Assembly (NCBI GenBank): GCA_022828445.1
Contig: JAIZZJ010000004.1
Span: forward strand, 496,001 to 560,000
Reading direction: 5' to 3'
DNA: 64,000 nucleotides
From: Graphiopsis chlorocephala
Taxonomy: Eukaryota; Ascomycota; Dothideomycetes; Cladosporiales; Cladosporiaceae
The notes under the pieces were generated by a model, which was given only the letters and a program-made list of their open reading frames with translations, was not told the DNA's origin and made no database searches. Within the stretch, counting starts at the first letter, position 1. Every line of letters begins with the position of its first letter. Below are positions 1 through 9,596 of this stretch, one piece after another. The translations under genes were made by a program, and so were the position numbers.

Positions 1-747
1 TTCGCACCAGGCCATATTATCTTCCACCGCTCGCTCTTCGCATGCTATCTGTGCAACTTCTTTTCTTTCTCCGGCTGGCTCGCTGCTCTCTTCTACCTCC
101 CTCTATATTTCCAAGCCGTCGACAATGTCACAGCGACTGGGGCTGGTCTTCGCTTGATCCCGTCGATTCTGTGCGGTGTCTCGGGCAGCCTCTTCGGCGG
201 CATCTACATGCAAAAGACTGGTCGTTATTTCTGGCTCACAGTCATCGCCTACAGCGGACTGACCCTTGGTCTGACCGCCATCTTCCTCTGTTCGGGAGTC
301 GTAACTGACAGCACAATCGGTATCATCATCGGCATGTGCTTCTGTGGCTTCGGCAACGGCATCGGTGTCACATCAACCCTGATCGGTCTTATCGCCAACG
401 CCTCGAAAGACGACCAGGCCATCGCCACTGCCTGCAGCTACCTCTTCCGCAGCTTGGGCAGCGTCTTCGGCGTAGCAATGAGTGCCACTGTTGCAAACTC
501 TGCTCTGCGCAAGAACCTCACCGAGAAACTGCCTACCCTTGGTCTACCAGAGGCAGAAGCCCTGGAGATCGCTGAGCGCGTCAGGCAGAGTCTCGCGTAC
601 TTGAGGGAACTGAAGCCTGCCGTGAGGCAAGTCGTCGCTGATTGCTTCGCTGGAAGCACTTCGGCCGCGTTTGGCTTGCAGATCGGCCTTGTTGCTGGTG
701 CGGCTGCAAGTGCGTGGCTTATCAAAGAAAAGGCATTGAGCAGATGA
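1..747 (+). CDS. MFS multidrug transporter, C-terminal part (5' truncated by window)
   Basis: The frame is open from base 1 to a TGA at 745-747, giving 248 visible residues. It carries about six hydrophobic segments, starting with a helix around FSFSGWLAALFYLPLYFQ and the loop TATGAGLRLIP. A typical drug:H+ antiporter helix follows (IGMCFCGFGNGIGVTSTLIGLI), then the QAIATACSYLFRSLGSVFGV segment common near the end of 14-helix DHA2 exporters. The protein ends in a short basic tail (KEKALSR). The first exon(s) lie left of the window, so the start and any cluster context cannot be judged. Members of this family pump toxins, drugs or secondary metabolites across the plasma membrane; the substrate here is unknown. 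Family assignment is confident, substrate is not. Confidence 0.85.
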   Translation, partial: FAPGHIIFHRSLFACYLCNFFSFSGWLAALFYLPLYFQAVDNVTATGAGLRLIPSILCGVSGSLFGGIYMQKTGRYFWLTVIAYSGLTLGLTAIFLCSGVVTDSTIGIIIGMCFCGFGNGIGVTSTLIGLIANASKDDQAIATACSYLFRSLGSVFGVAMSATVANSALRKNLTEKLPTLGLPEAEALEIAERVRQSLAYLRELKPAVRQVVADCFAGSTSAAFGLQIGLVAGAAASAWLIKEKALSR

Positions 748-1375
748 CGGAGAGAAGAATGTTAGGAAATATTTGCCTGCCTATTTTGTGTATCATACAT
801 AACACGCCCGGCAAGTGTGAGCACGCGCTTTTCTGGCCGAGCGAAAATGCTAGACGGTAGAGAGGATATTTCCATGTCCGAATATAGAAACTTGTGTATC
901 AACACCGTCAAACATTTCTGATCGGCTCACCTCTTCAAAAGAAGCAGCCAGCGCCAAAGTCCTGTCGGCTAGTTTTTCCAATATCCAATACATGCGCGCA
1001 GTGAGAACAAAGACCCAAATATCTGATTCCTAAGGTCTGACACAGGGAGCATTCCGTCGATTGTGCCCACATTCCAGAGCCGCGCGAACAAAGAGCATTG
1101 TTCTCGCTTCCACAGCTGAGCGCCAAAACCGGCATGGTGGCGTTTTTCAGGTTTCAGATCATCGTCAGGATACCCTAAGTACTCGCTGCGTGCGGAAACA
1201 TGGGTCCTAGAGAGGTAGGAGTCTAGATTCTGTGTGGTTGAATGTGTGAAGGGGATGTTGGCTTTATGTCTTCGAGTTCTCATTCGTGTCTGTTTTCTCC
1301 TATAATACACGATTGTGATGCGACGGAAGTGTGACTAAACTACTTACTTTACTCTTCGATTCTCAATACGGCGAC
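748..1375. other. Intergenic region, MFS 3' end to peroxiredoxin 5' flank
   Basis: I see no gene here. Short ORFs on the minus strand have no recognisable domain or splice partners. The right end must hold the peroxiredoxin promoter and leader; nothing specific stands out. Confidence 0.5.
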
Positions 1376-2411
1376 ATGTCGAGCTACAAGAAAATCACTG
1401 TGGGTCAGCCGGCGCCTGCGTTTGAATGCAAGGCTGTCGTTGATGGGCGCATCAAAAGTAATGCACATCTATGAAGCTTCGATGCTTAATCACTATCACC
1501 GTTTGCTAACACCACGAACAGAAATTTCCCTCTCAGCCTACACCCAAGCCAACCACTGGCTCATCCTAATCTTCTTCCCCAAAGCCTGGTCCTTCATCTG
1601 CCCCACCGAAGTCCGCGCCTTCAGCGCTCGCTTGCAAGAATTCCTCTACAGCCGCTCCTGCGCCGTCGCTTTCGCCAGCACGGATTCCGAGTTCTGCCTT
1701 CGGGCCTGGAACGCTGCTTCAGACATGGAAGGCGGCCTCGGAGGCGTTCACGTGCCCCTCATCAGCGACTGCAACCACAAGCTGAGCCGCGACTACGACG
1801 TCTTGATTGAAGATGAAGGCGTGGCGGAGCGAGCGTTGTTTATCATTGATCCGAAGGGCAAGATCCGCTCTATGACGATTAATGATGCGGATGTCGGAAG
1901 GTCTGTTGATGAGGCGCAGCGTATTCTTGACGCTTTGGTCTTTAAGGACGAGTTCGGTGAGGGGTGCCCTGTTGACTGGAAGAAGGGTGACAAGGGCATC
2001 GATATTGCTGCAAAGAGCAAAGTAGAAGGTCCTATCGACGTCCGCAAGAGCTGGGTTGAGTGGGCCAGGCCAAAGCTCGCGCGCACATGGTCTGGTGCCA
2101 GCCACACGAGTTCGAAGTCGATGAACAGCATTACGTCTTCTGGGCCGATCCGATACAACAGCAGTGGCGATTTGCTTGGGTTGTCGGCATCCCATACTAC
2201 GCCTCCGAGGAGCAGCGGAAGCCCTGTGTCTTCGTCGAACCCGGCCAGCGTTGCAAGACCTAGTGCACAGAGCCCGATCTTCAGCCCGACTAACGATTCA
2301 GGCAGGATGGAGACTCAGATGACCCAGGCGATGATGCAGAAACAGCTGGACAACATGCAAGCTGCATTGTCGAATCAGAAGTTGGGGCACGACATTGGAC
2401 TTGCTAGTTAG
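1376..2411 (+). CDS. Typical 2-Cys peroxiredoxin with a long Ser-rich tail
   Basis: Two exons, 1376-1457 and 1522-2411, encode 323 residues. The ATG at 1376 opens MSSYKKITVGQPAPAFECKA, the usual peroxiredoxin N-terminus, and the 64-bp intron (GTAATG...CAG) joins it in phase to the thioredoxin-fold core. The peroxidatic cysteine is in SFICPTE, followed by STDSEF, GGLGGVHVPLISD and FIIDPKGKIR. The resolving cysteine is in GEGCPVDWKKGD. The enzyme reduces H2O2 and organic peroxides using thioredoxin. After the resolving-Cys region there are about 110 extra residues rich in Ser/Pro (SSGSPVSSSNPAS) ending in a Gln/Met-rich stretch. That tail replaces the usual short C-terminal arm and is not part of the catalytic fold. 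No signal peptide is visible, so it is probably cytosolic. Confidence 0.9.
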
Positions 2412-2560
2412 ATCGTGGCATGTTTTGCGCCTTCGCAGCTCTGACGAGGTAATGATAACGAGTGAGTGTTGTGAGTAATATTTGGAGTATCGCCAGGTTC
2501 GATGCGTCAACGGCCGAGATCATAGCAGCGGGGTGCAGTGTGTAGATTATCGCTAGTCCA

Positions 2561-4594
2561 TCATTTGGCAAAATCGATGTAGTCGTCGTCTTTCGGTCCC
2601 ATGCCTTTCCAGATTCCATCTCCCGCACACAAATCTCTGTTAGCTTGTGGAATGTGGATCTTGGTAAGCTCATCCGTATTGGTGAGAAATTGCATTAGTA
2701 GGCCGGCTTCTGCGTGCCACGAGACATGGCAATGAAATGCCCATTGGCCAGGGTTGTCTGTTATGATGCGCAGAAGTATCCAGCCATAACCCTCGACTGA
2801 GGCGGTATCTCGGCGAAGTGGGTTGGAAAAATCGATTGTGTCGTATAGCGGGGACAAGCTCTCGCGGTTGATCTCTGCGCCGATGCTTGTGAGAGGCGGT
2901 TGTCCGTGGCCCTGCGCGAGCACGAAGAACTTATAGCCGTGGAGATGATAAGGATGAGTGCCGTCGTCGAAGTTGGAGATGAGTATGTCGATGGTCTGCA
3001 CGCTTGTGGTCTGGATGACGAATTCCGTGTCGGATCTAAAGGCTTGGTCGTTGACGAAAGCGGTGTTGGTGTCTCGTTTGGACGGCCCTGCGAAACTGGT
3101 ATTGCCACTACTCAGCCCATCGAGAGATCGCTGTAGAGTCGGAGCTGTAGGGTTACCTCGCCAGGAGGAGCCGTTGAAGAAGCCTCGACTCAGACGATAT
3201 GCGCCTATCTCGAAATTTGATCGAAGGTAGAAGACAGCATCAGGCGCAGGCGATACCACGATCTCGTCAACTGGTACAAGATCTGTGGTGTTCATATCTT
3301 TGCAGTCCTGAGCAAGCTGTTCGGACCAGTCGATTGATTGGGGAACACCTTGCGTATTATCATCATAGTTGACTATAGCAAGCACATCCGGCTGCATAGT
3401 CTTAGGAGCATCAGTGAAGCAGTTGGTGATCATGCGGGCTCGCATCCAGAAGCTGCTTGCCGATGAGACGTTGCTGTCAACGACAACACTGTATCTCTGC
3501 GCTGGGCTAATATTGAGGCGATGGTAGCTCATTGGCTGCACATCGGTTCCGTCCACTTCGGTCACTTGCAGCTGATGCTCGTCTAATTGTACCGAGAACT
3601 CCGCAAAGGCCCCAACGTTGATGAAGCGAAATCGATGGCTTTTGTTGCGTTCAAGGACCATCCTGGACAGTCCAACATTCGAGGTGGTGTTGTCGCAGCG
3701 TGATGATGGATACTGGTCGCAGTTGAGGATATTCATTCCGTTGATAAGCCCGCTCTGTGGCACTGGCTCCGCATTCTCCATATCCGGCATGAGGTACTGC
3801 CACAACAAAGCCGATGAGAGATCGTGGTAATGATCTGAAAGGAGAATGACACGATCAGTGTCGTAAGGGAGCTTCTGTAGCGTTTTCTCGTCTCTCGAAT
3901 GCACGATCAAAGGGCCGTGCATGCCGTCCGAAGACTGGAGGCCCTCATGACCATGCCACCAATAGGACCCGTGCTGTCCAGTAACAGTGAACTCATACGT
4001 GAAGGAGGTACCGGGACCGATCGGGCATTGCGTAACCCCGACTGTACCGTCCATATGAGGTGAACCAGATTGGTAGATTCCATGCCAGTGGATGGCAGTC
4101 GCATTGGAGCCTTGGTTGTTGACATGGACGACGATCGTATCGCCTTCGTTGGCTTCAATGCAAGGCCCGGGATACATATTGTTCACGAGTATCATGGGCC
4201 TGAAAATGCCGTCGGGGTTGTGTACATGGTCGCGGACTGTCCAGGTGAACTCTCTCCGTTTCGGTGGCGCAAGATAATCCCAGTTGGGGTCGAGGATATA
4301 ATCATTTGTCTGGATGCCGGAATGTTCGCTCTGAGGGCTACTTCGATTCCAGTAATAAATCCTGTGCCACGCAGCGCCAGCTAAACAAGCAGCGATTGTT
4401 GCGAAAGTTACCAACCACCAGAAGAGTCGCCAGCGCCTCCTCACGACTGGCTGTATAGGTGTTTCGTCTTCGGTATCCTTGGCAAAATTGTCCAACAAGC
4501 CTCGTTCTTGGTCGTCTTGGGTGTCAGGCGCCTCAATCTCAAGGGAAGACTTCTCGGGGGCCCGTTCGTCTTCGTCTTGAGAGGGTAGACCCAT
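2561..4594 (-). CDS. Membrane-anchored laccase-like multicopper oxidase
   Basis: A single uninterrupted ORF of 677 residues; the ATG is at 4594. All four copper-binding motifs are present: HWHG (about 169-172), WWHGH (213-216), HPYHLHG (about 547) and HCHVSWH (about 621-627). The residue ten after the type-1 Cys is Leu, as in medium- or high-potential laccases. The first ~57 residues are acidic and cytosolic-like, followed by one membrane helix at about 58-76 (LFWWLVTFATIAACLAG) after an RRR stop-transfer. This gives a type II topology with the catalytic domains outside. Classic Fet3 ferroxidases are anchored at the C-terminus, so I call it laccase-like; a ferroxidase role remains possible. 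Several N-x-S/T sites fit an extracytoplasmic domain. Substrate not assignable. Confidence 0.9.
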   Translation of the reverse strand: MGLPSQDEDERAPEKSSLEIEAPDTQDDQERGLLDNFAKDTEDETPIQPVVRRRWRLFWWLVTFATIAACLAGAAWHRIYYWNRSSPQSEHSGIQTNDYILDPNWDYLAPPKRREFTWTVRDHVHNPDGIFRPMILVNNMYPGPCIEANEGDTIVVHVNNQGSNATAIHWHGIYQSGSPHMDGTVGVTQCPIGPGTSFTYEFTVTGQHGSYWWHGHEGLQSSDGMHGPLIVHSRDEKTLQKLPYDTDRVILLSDHYHDLSSALLWQYLMPDMENAEPVPQSGLINGMNILNCDQYPSSRCDNTTSNVGLSRMVLERNKSHRFRFINVGAFAEFSVQLDEHQLQVTEVDGTDVQPMSYHRLNISPAQRYSVVVDSNVSSASSFWMRARMITNCFTDAPKTMQPDVLAIVNYDDNTQGVPQSIDWSEQLAQDCKDMNTTDLVPVDEIVVSPAPDAVFYLRSNFEIGAYRLSRGFFNGSSWRGNPTAPTLQRSLDGLSSGNTSFAGPSKRDTNTAFVNDQAFRSDTEFVIQTTSVQTIDILISNFDDGTHPYHLHGYKFFVLAQGHGQPPLTSIGAEINRESLSPLYDTIDFSNPLRRDTASVEGYGWILLRIITDNPGQWAFHCHVSWHAEAGLLMQFLTNTDELTKIHIPQANRDLCAGDGIWKGMGPKDDDYIDFAK

Positions 4595-4731
4595 GGTATA
4601 ATGGATATGTGCCAGGAAGAAGACAGTTTAGCCAGACACCAGACATTTGCGTAGCCCCAAAATGCATCAGATGGCTAATAGCTCTGCCTTGCGTGCCGAC
4701 TCAGATCACGAGGTTTCTAGATGACGGCGAA

Positions 4732-4737
4732 CACGTG
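4732..4737. promoter_or_regulatory. CACGTG E-box upstream of the multicopper oxidase
   Basis: A palindromic CACGTG sits 138 bp upstream of the oxidase start codon and 775 bp before the acid phosphatase start. It lacks the GGG flank of high-affinity Pho4/NUC-1 sites, and single CACGTG cores occur by chance about once per 4 kb, so the functional call is weak. Confidence 0.3.
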
Positions 4738-5202
4738 CACAGTCGTGCTAGAAGCCATTTGCTTTCTCGGAAACCAGACCGCAAGAGAATTGCACTGTCG
4801 CCACTGAGGGCGGACTCGGCGGAGCGTGATCGTCGGCCATGTTTCCCTCCTTCCTTTTCTGTCCGACTAATAAGCCGTCGTTGGGAGGCTGCTCCTGGTC
4901 GACGCGTGAAGACGCTCCCTCGGTCGCAGTTGTACTATTGCCGGGTAGAGCCGTGTGGTCGGTCTCGTCCAATCATGCTGCCTGCCTTGGCACCGTGGAC
5001 GTTTCCCCCAGGCCATCCTCGCCCGCGCTGTCCGCCCTACACCACCAGCTCGATGCAGGGAAACATTATTTGCTATCATCGCTTACATTGCCTTGTCTTA
5101 GCCTTTGGCCACTCCAAATGGCGCAGAAGCTTGCTGCCGCCTTAGCCTTGCTTAACATGCGAGGGCAAAGGCTTCGTACCAGAGCAGACCCTGGCCTGCC
5201 TG

Positions 5203-5210
5203 CACGTGGG
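5203..5210 (+). promoter_or_regulatory. CACGTGGG, Pho4/NUC-1-type site upstream of acid phosphatase
   Basis: CACGTGGG is the high-affinity site described for yeast Pho4, and Neurospora NUC-1 binds the same core. It lies about 300 bp upstream of the acid phosphatase ATG at 5512, a gene class induced by phosphate starvation through this factor. The match is seen directly; binding is inferred. Confidence 0.55.
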
Positions 5211-5511
5211 CTCGTTTGCGAACCGTAGAAGGCCTTTCCTACCAATCATCACGGTCGAGATGATGACCACCGACATTTCGAAGACCCGGATATCCGGCAT
5301 CGCTTGACGAGGCTTCTCGATGGAGTATCAAGCATGCTTGTAGGTCCACGGTGGCGTCTCGGTCCTCACGACGGGAACGTGGCTAGGGTACAGGGTACCG
5401 TCAAGGTATTTGTTTATATATCTCAAATGCTGTCTTGTCTGCTGGCTGGAGAGATTTAGCCTCCACCACGCATTCGTTTTCTGAGCCATCTTGTAGCTTG
5501 CCCAAGTCAGC

Positions 5512-6880
5512 ATGCTCGTTCTCACTATTGGCGCGCTCGCCATTGCAGGCGTTGCAGCACAAGCCGACATCTACACAGCAACGAAGAGTGCTGATGTGGC
5601 TGCTGCTAAGGCTACAGCAAAAACTGCTCAGCCGACTTCCAATGTCAAGGGCAAGGTTTGTTTCATCAAGAATTCGCACCCAGGCCAGTAGATGACTGAC
5701 GAAGTAAAATAGGTCTTTGATCGATTTGTGACAATCTGGCTCGAGAACACCGATTACGACAACGCCTTTGGCGACCCAAACTTGCAATGGCTTGCATCTC
5801 AGGGCATCAGCATCCACAACTACTTCGGCGTGACACACCCGTCCATGCCCAACTACATTGCCTCGATCGGCGGAGACACATTCGGATGTGACAACGACGA
5901 CTTCAAGCAGATCCCTGCCAACGTCTCTAGCATTGTCGATTTGCTTGACGACAAGGGTATTTCTTGGAGCACCTACCAGGAAGACATGCCTTACTCGGGC
6001 TTCGAGGGCAAGGGCTATGTCAATCAGACGACCAAGGCGAACGACTATGTTAGGAAGCACCACCCGACAATCATCTACGACGGCAACACCACCCCAGAGC
6101 GTCTCGCCAACCAGAAGAACATCTCAATGACCAACAAGGATGCTTCTATGTTCCACAAGGACTTAGCTGAGGGCAAGTTGCCTCAGTGGTTGTTCATCAC
6201 ACCTAACATGGTAAGAATGAGAATTGAAACGAATGGATTGGAGTAGTATGCTAATGATGATACAGACGAGCGATGGTCATGACACCTCCGTTACTGTCGC
6301 TGGAAAGTGGTGCCGCGATTTCCTCGAGCCTTTGATCAACGATAAGAAGTCCAGCTTCTGGGATCGCACTTTGGTCCTCATCACATTCGACGAGACCGAG
6401 ACTTACACCAAGAGCAACCGTGTCTTCAGCTTGATCCTCGGCGATGCCGTGCCTCACTCGCTCGTCGGCACCGCTGATTCCAACTACTACAACCACTACT
6501 CCGAAATTGCCACTGTCGAGGCCAACTGGGACTTGCACACGCTCGGCCGCTTCGACGTTCAAGCCAACGTCTTTGACTTTGTCGGCAAGAAGACTGGTGA
6601 CCACATCCGTTCATGGGACGCGGCAACCGGCAGCAACCCTTCGATCTTCTTTAACTCCAGCTATGCCGGACCTCTCAACGAGAACTTCAAGACTGCTCCG
6701 TACCCGGCTCCGAACGTTGACCAGAAGTCCCGTCATTCTGGCAGGACTGTTCTGCCATCGATCGTGGAGAAGTGGGGTGGCAAGAAAGCGTCCGCTGCTT
6801 CTTACTACGGCGCCGGTATTGAGATTCCTGATGGCCAGCACCCTCCCGCAGGTTACGCTGTGAACGACGCGCAAAACTAG
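5512..6880 (+). CDS. Secreted acid phosphatase (phosphoesterase family)
   Basis: Three exons, 5512-5655, 5713-6210 and 6266-6880, give 418 residues with intact phases. The N-terminus MLVLTIGALAIAGVAAQA is a clear signal peptide. The core matches fungal phosphate-repressible acid phosphatases of the phosphoesterase (PF04185) family: WLENTDYDNAF, GVTHPSMPNYIASIGG, FITPNMTSDGHD and LITFDETETY, which carry the metal and substrate ligands. The enzyme releases phosphate from organic phosphate esters outside the cell. N-glycosylation sites such as NVSS, NQTT and NNSS-like positions are present. It faces away from the multicopper oxidase, and a CACGTGGG element lies about 300 bp upstream, which fits control by phosphate starvation. 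Both introns have canonical borders (GTTTGT...TAG and GTAAGA...CAG). Confidence 0.92.
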
Positions 6881-7161
6881 ACTTGACAATATCGCAGACC
6901 AGTCGTACGTGCATACATAGATAGTGGAACAATGCCAAAAAGTCTCGATTGGAAATACATAACCATAATGATTTCCACGTTGCCGTCGAGCCGCCCCGTA
7001 ATCTGTCAACTCTCTGCGTCCAACCGCACAAAGATAGCTTGAGTTCCGTCGTAGAAATGAGTCGTCCGTGTGTTCAGTTCTTCAAGACTATATCTCGCGG
7101 GAGCGGGGATGATGGTGTAGTGCCAACGACGGAACCCACGGCAAACGATCGACTGGTGCAG

Positions 7162-7169
7162 CCCACGTG
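7162..7169 (-). promoter_or_regulatory. CACGTGGG (minus strand) upstream of VIT1-like gene
   Basis: The plus strand reads CCCACGTG, which is CACGTGGG on the other strand. It lies about 150 bp before the VIT1-like ATG at 7322, a normal promoter position. Binding by a Pho4/NUC-1 homologue is inferred from the motif only. Confidence 0.45.
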
Positions 7170-7321
7170 CTACCAGTCCACGCATGCACGGCAAACATTA
7201 ATGAAAAGGTTCTCCCCAATTCTTCGTCTAATCACTCACGCAACTACTGCCCCTTCAAGTTTATATTGTGCTTTGCGGAAAGTTCAGGTTGCCATTTAGA
7301 CATCCAGCCGGAACCGCCACA

Positions 7322-8185
7322 ATGTCTCTAGCCTTCATCAAATCTCTCATCTTCCCTCGATCCTTCAGAACACACTACACAACACTACCGCAACACAGCT
7401 CGCACAGCAATCTGGAGTGCGGTAGTACATCACAAGGCTTCGAGTCATCTTACAACCACGCAAACGAGAAATCCACCGCCAGATCACAAATACCCACAAC
7501 AAAAGTCAACCCACGCACCATCGCAGACGCCACAATCGGACTATCAGATGGCTTGACCGTACCCTTCGCCCTCACAGCCGGCCTATCGACATTAGGCGAC
7601 ACGAATGTCGTGATTTACGGTGGCCTCGCAGAGCTCATGGCCGGATCGATCTCGATGGGTCTAGGAGGATACTTGGGCGGCCGGAGCGAAGCAGCAGGGT
7701 ATCGAGCTGCATTATCTGAGACGAAAGACCTCGTGGCGAATCATCCGGAGCGAGCTGTGGAGATTGTGAACGTTACATTTGCGGTGTACGGCTTTTCTGC
7801 GGAAGCGATGAGCGATATCGCGAATAAGCTGCTTGCTTGTCCAGACAGCATGGTGGATTTCTTGATGCGATTCCACCATCAGCTTACTCGAGATGATTAC
7901 ACAGCTTCGAGAGCGCTGAAGTCTGGGTTGACGATTTCTGCTGGGTACTTTTTTGGTGGCTTGGTTCCGTTGTTGCCGTATCTGCTTTTTGCGAGCATGC
8001 AGACGGCGTTTGTGGGAAGCGTTGTAGTTATGGTACTTGCGCTGTTCGCGTTTGGCTGGGTCAAGACAGCGCTTTTGGCTGAGAGGGATCAAAGTGTGTG
8101 TTTTAGGAGTGGTGTGCAGATGGTTGTGATGGGCAGTCTGGCTGCTGGGGCTGCGATGGGATGCGTGAAAGCTGTTGGAGGATGA
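7322..8185 (+). CDS. VIT1/Ccc1-family vacuolar iron/manganese transporter
   Basis: One exon of 287 residues. I chose the ATG at 7322 (context CCACAATGTC) over an upstream in-frame non-ATG extension. After a ~60-residue Ser/Thr-rich cytosolic N-terminus, the conserved family signature appears: IADATIGLSDGLTVPFALTAGLS, then GLAELMAGSISMGLGGYLGGRSE. A metal-binding cytoplasmic segment and three more helices follow (TISAGYFFGGLVPLLPYLLF, VVVMVLALFAFGWVK, VVMGSLAAGAAMG). Family members move Fe2+ or Mn2+ into the vacuole in exchange for protons and protect against iron overload. It is transcribed in the same direction as the upstream acid phosphatase, with 441 bp between them. The family is clear; Fe versus Mn preference cannot be read from sequence. 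Confidence 0.9.
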   Translation: MSLAFIKSLIFPRSFRTHYTTLPQHSSHSNLECGSTSQGFESSYNHANEKSTARSQIPTTKVNPRTIADATIGLSDGLTVPFALTAGLSTLGDTNVVIYGGLAELMAGSISMGLGGYLGGRSEAAGYRAALSETKDLVANHPERAVEIVNVTFAVYGFSAEAMSDIANKLLACPDSMVDFLMRFHHQLTRDDYTASRALKSGLTISAGYFFGGLVPLLPYLLFASMQTAFVGSVVVMVLALFAFGWVKTALLAERDQSVCFRSGVQMVVMGSLAAGAAMGCVKAVGG

Positions 8186-8339
8186 GCAGCGATATGCAGA
8201 CATTATGAAAAGAAGCACGTCTACTCTACGATGCCACTTTGGTATTATTTACCATATTAACAAATTGTGAGGGCCTAAGTGTTGTGATGCTCTGTAGCAA
8301 TTAATTCCTGAGTTTCATCTTTATTTGCTCATATCCAGG

Positions 8340-9010
8340 GCAACGGTCGCGAGCATATTCGTGGCATGGGCTAGTTGGAATTGATCTTCACCGAGGCGCG
8401 GTTTCGGTTGTCAGTCGTGATGGTGAGCAGGCTCACGGCGTGGGCGATTTGAAGATGGGATTCATCAAGGCGCTGGTGCAATCGAGACGTGGGCTCGGTC
8501 GCGATGGTGAAGAGGCCCGCAGTGTACACGAGTTCGAGGAAAGCCATCAAGGCGCTGTCATCGCGCGACAGAGTCAAAGATGAGATCCAGAAAGACCCCT
8601 GATTGGGTCAAGGCGCGGCCTCGCGAGGATAAGCAGGTTCATGTCGAAGGCGAATTGAGGATGAGGCTGTTTGGGTTGTTGTCGGTGGAGGCGCAGCCTT
8701 GGCTGTAATATCTGGCAGGTTCACATTGAAGGCGAGTTGAGAACGGCCTAGCGCTTCGGGTGAGTTGAAGGCGACGCGGCAAACTAAATCAACGCATGCA
8801 TGAGGTGTTAGGATAGCAAAGTGCATGCGCAAATCAACCAAATTTGAGTACAAACTAGACAACAGAACCAGTGCCACTGTGAGAATATGAGCACATGCAC
8901 GAAGTGTCAAGAGAGCCAACTGAATGTGCAAACGAAATGAATTTGAGTCCAAGGCACAGAAATAGTGCTGCTTTCAAAATGAATAAGCGCATGCAGGATA
9001 GAAACATGTT
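8340..9010. repeat. Degenerate tandem repeat tract, period about 82-99 bp
   Basis: Imperfect units recur at regular spacing. CATCAAGGCGCTG occurs at 8463 and 8545 (82 bp apart). GTCGTGATGGTGAGCAGGC at 8414 recurs with changes at 8498 (84 bp). CAGGTTCAYRTYGAAGGCGARTTGAG occurs at 8634 and 8716 (82 bp). ATTTGAGT occurs at 8842 and 8941 (99 bp), and GCATGCA-like cores at about 8794, 8894 and 8990. Copies are diverged, so this is an old minisatellite or a decayed repeat-coding sequence rather than a fresh array. It fills most of the gap between the VIT1-like gene and the tRNA. Confidence 0.6.
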
Positions 9011-9170
9011 GGCGTTCTGAGACAATGGATGCGTGCTTTTCCATCTGGACATTCCTGGGGTGAGACGAAGACCGTCTTATCTGAGTGGAGATGTTAAAAG
9101 AAAGGCTGTATATACCTAAATTTTGACCGACCAGCAACGATTTGAATTTCTCAATCGACCAACCAAAAAT

Positions 9171-9270
9171 GGTTCTATAGTGTAGCGGTTATCACTTCCG
9201 GTTCTGATCGACATCACATCATGTGGTGTAGGACATCCGGGCGACCCCGGTTCGATTCCGGGTAGGACCT
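9171..9270 (+). tRNA. tRNA-Gln(CTG) with a 28-nt intron
   Basis: The cloverleaf folds cleanly. The acceptor stem is GGTTCTA/TAGGACC. The D arm contains GTGTAGCGGTTATCAC. The anticodon stem is TCCGG/CCGGG with a G-T closing wobble, and the anticodon CTG is at 9204-9206. The T arm is CCCGG-TTCGATT-CCGGG, and the discriminator T at 9270 is usual for eukaryotic tRNA-Gln. The canonical nuclear tRNA intron follows base 37, at 9208-9235. A run TTTCGTTTT downstream acts as the Pol III terminator. The mature sequence closely resembles yeast tRNA-Gln. Confidence 0.95.
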
Positions 9271-9596
9271 TTCGTTTTGCCTTTTGTCCCGATAATCAAG
9301 AACTGTCTTTCTTGTTGAGGATGGTGGCCAGTTGTGTGGTTTGCTGTGCATTATGAAACACCATGGGAGCTAGATCATAAACATCGAGGTGATCAGACGG
9401 TGGAAATGAACAATTGATCAGGGACGAACATCCTGGCAGCTCTGAAGTTTGTGGTGTTACAGCTTGCTGTTTGCTGGGGTCATTGACTGAAGTAGTGAAA
9501 GGCATACTACATTGTCAATACACACTTCATCAATTCTAGTTCATGATTTTAGTTGAACGCTCATCAGTCATCTCATCACCATTCGTCCCACGGTGG
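9271..9596. other. Intergenic, tRNA to regulator 3' end
   Basis: Contains the tRNA terminator and presumably the 3' UTR of the minus-strand gene ending at 9597. I see nothing else. Confidence 0.5.

Larger units (their letters stand above)
4595..5511. other. Divergent promoter region, multicopper oxidase / acid phosphatase
   Basis: This 917-bp interval separates two genes transcribed away from each other. Several ORFs of 70-230 codons overlap it but have no domain, no splice partner and unnatural composition. The supportable content is two bHLH-type sites, listed separately. Confidence 0.6.

Noticed and set aside
4459..5145. 228-codon plus-strand ORF
   Set aside because: Overlaps the multicopper oxidase 5' end and promoter on the opposite strand, with no recognisable domain.
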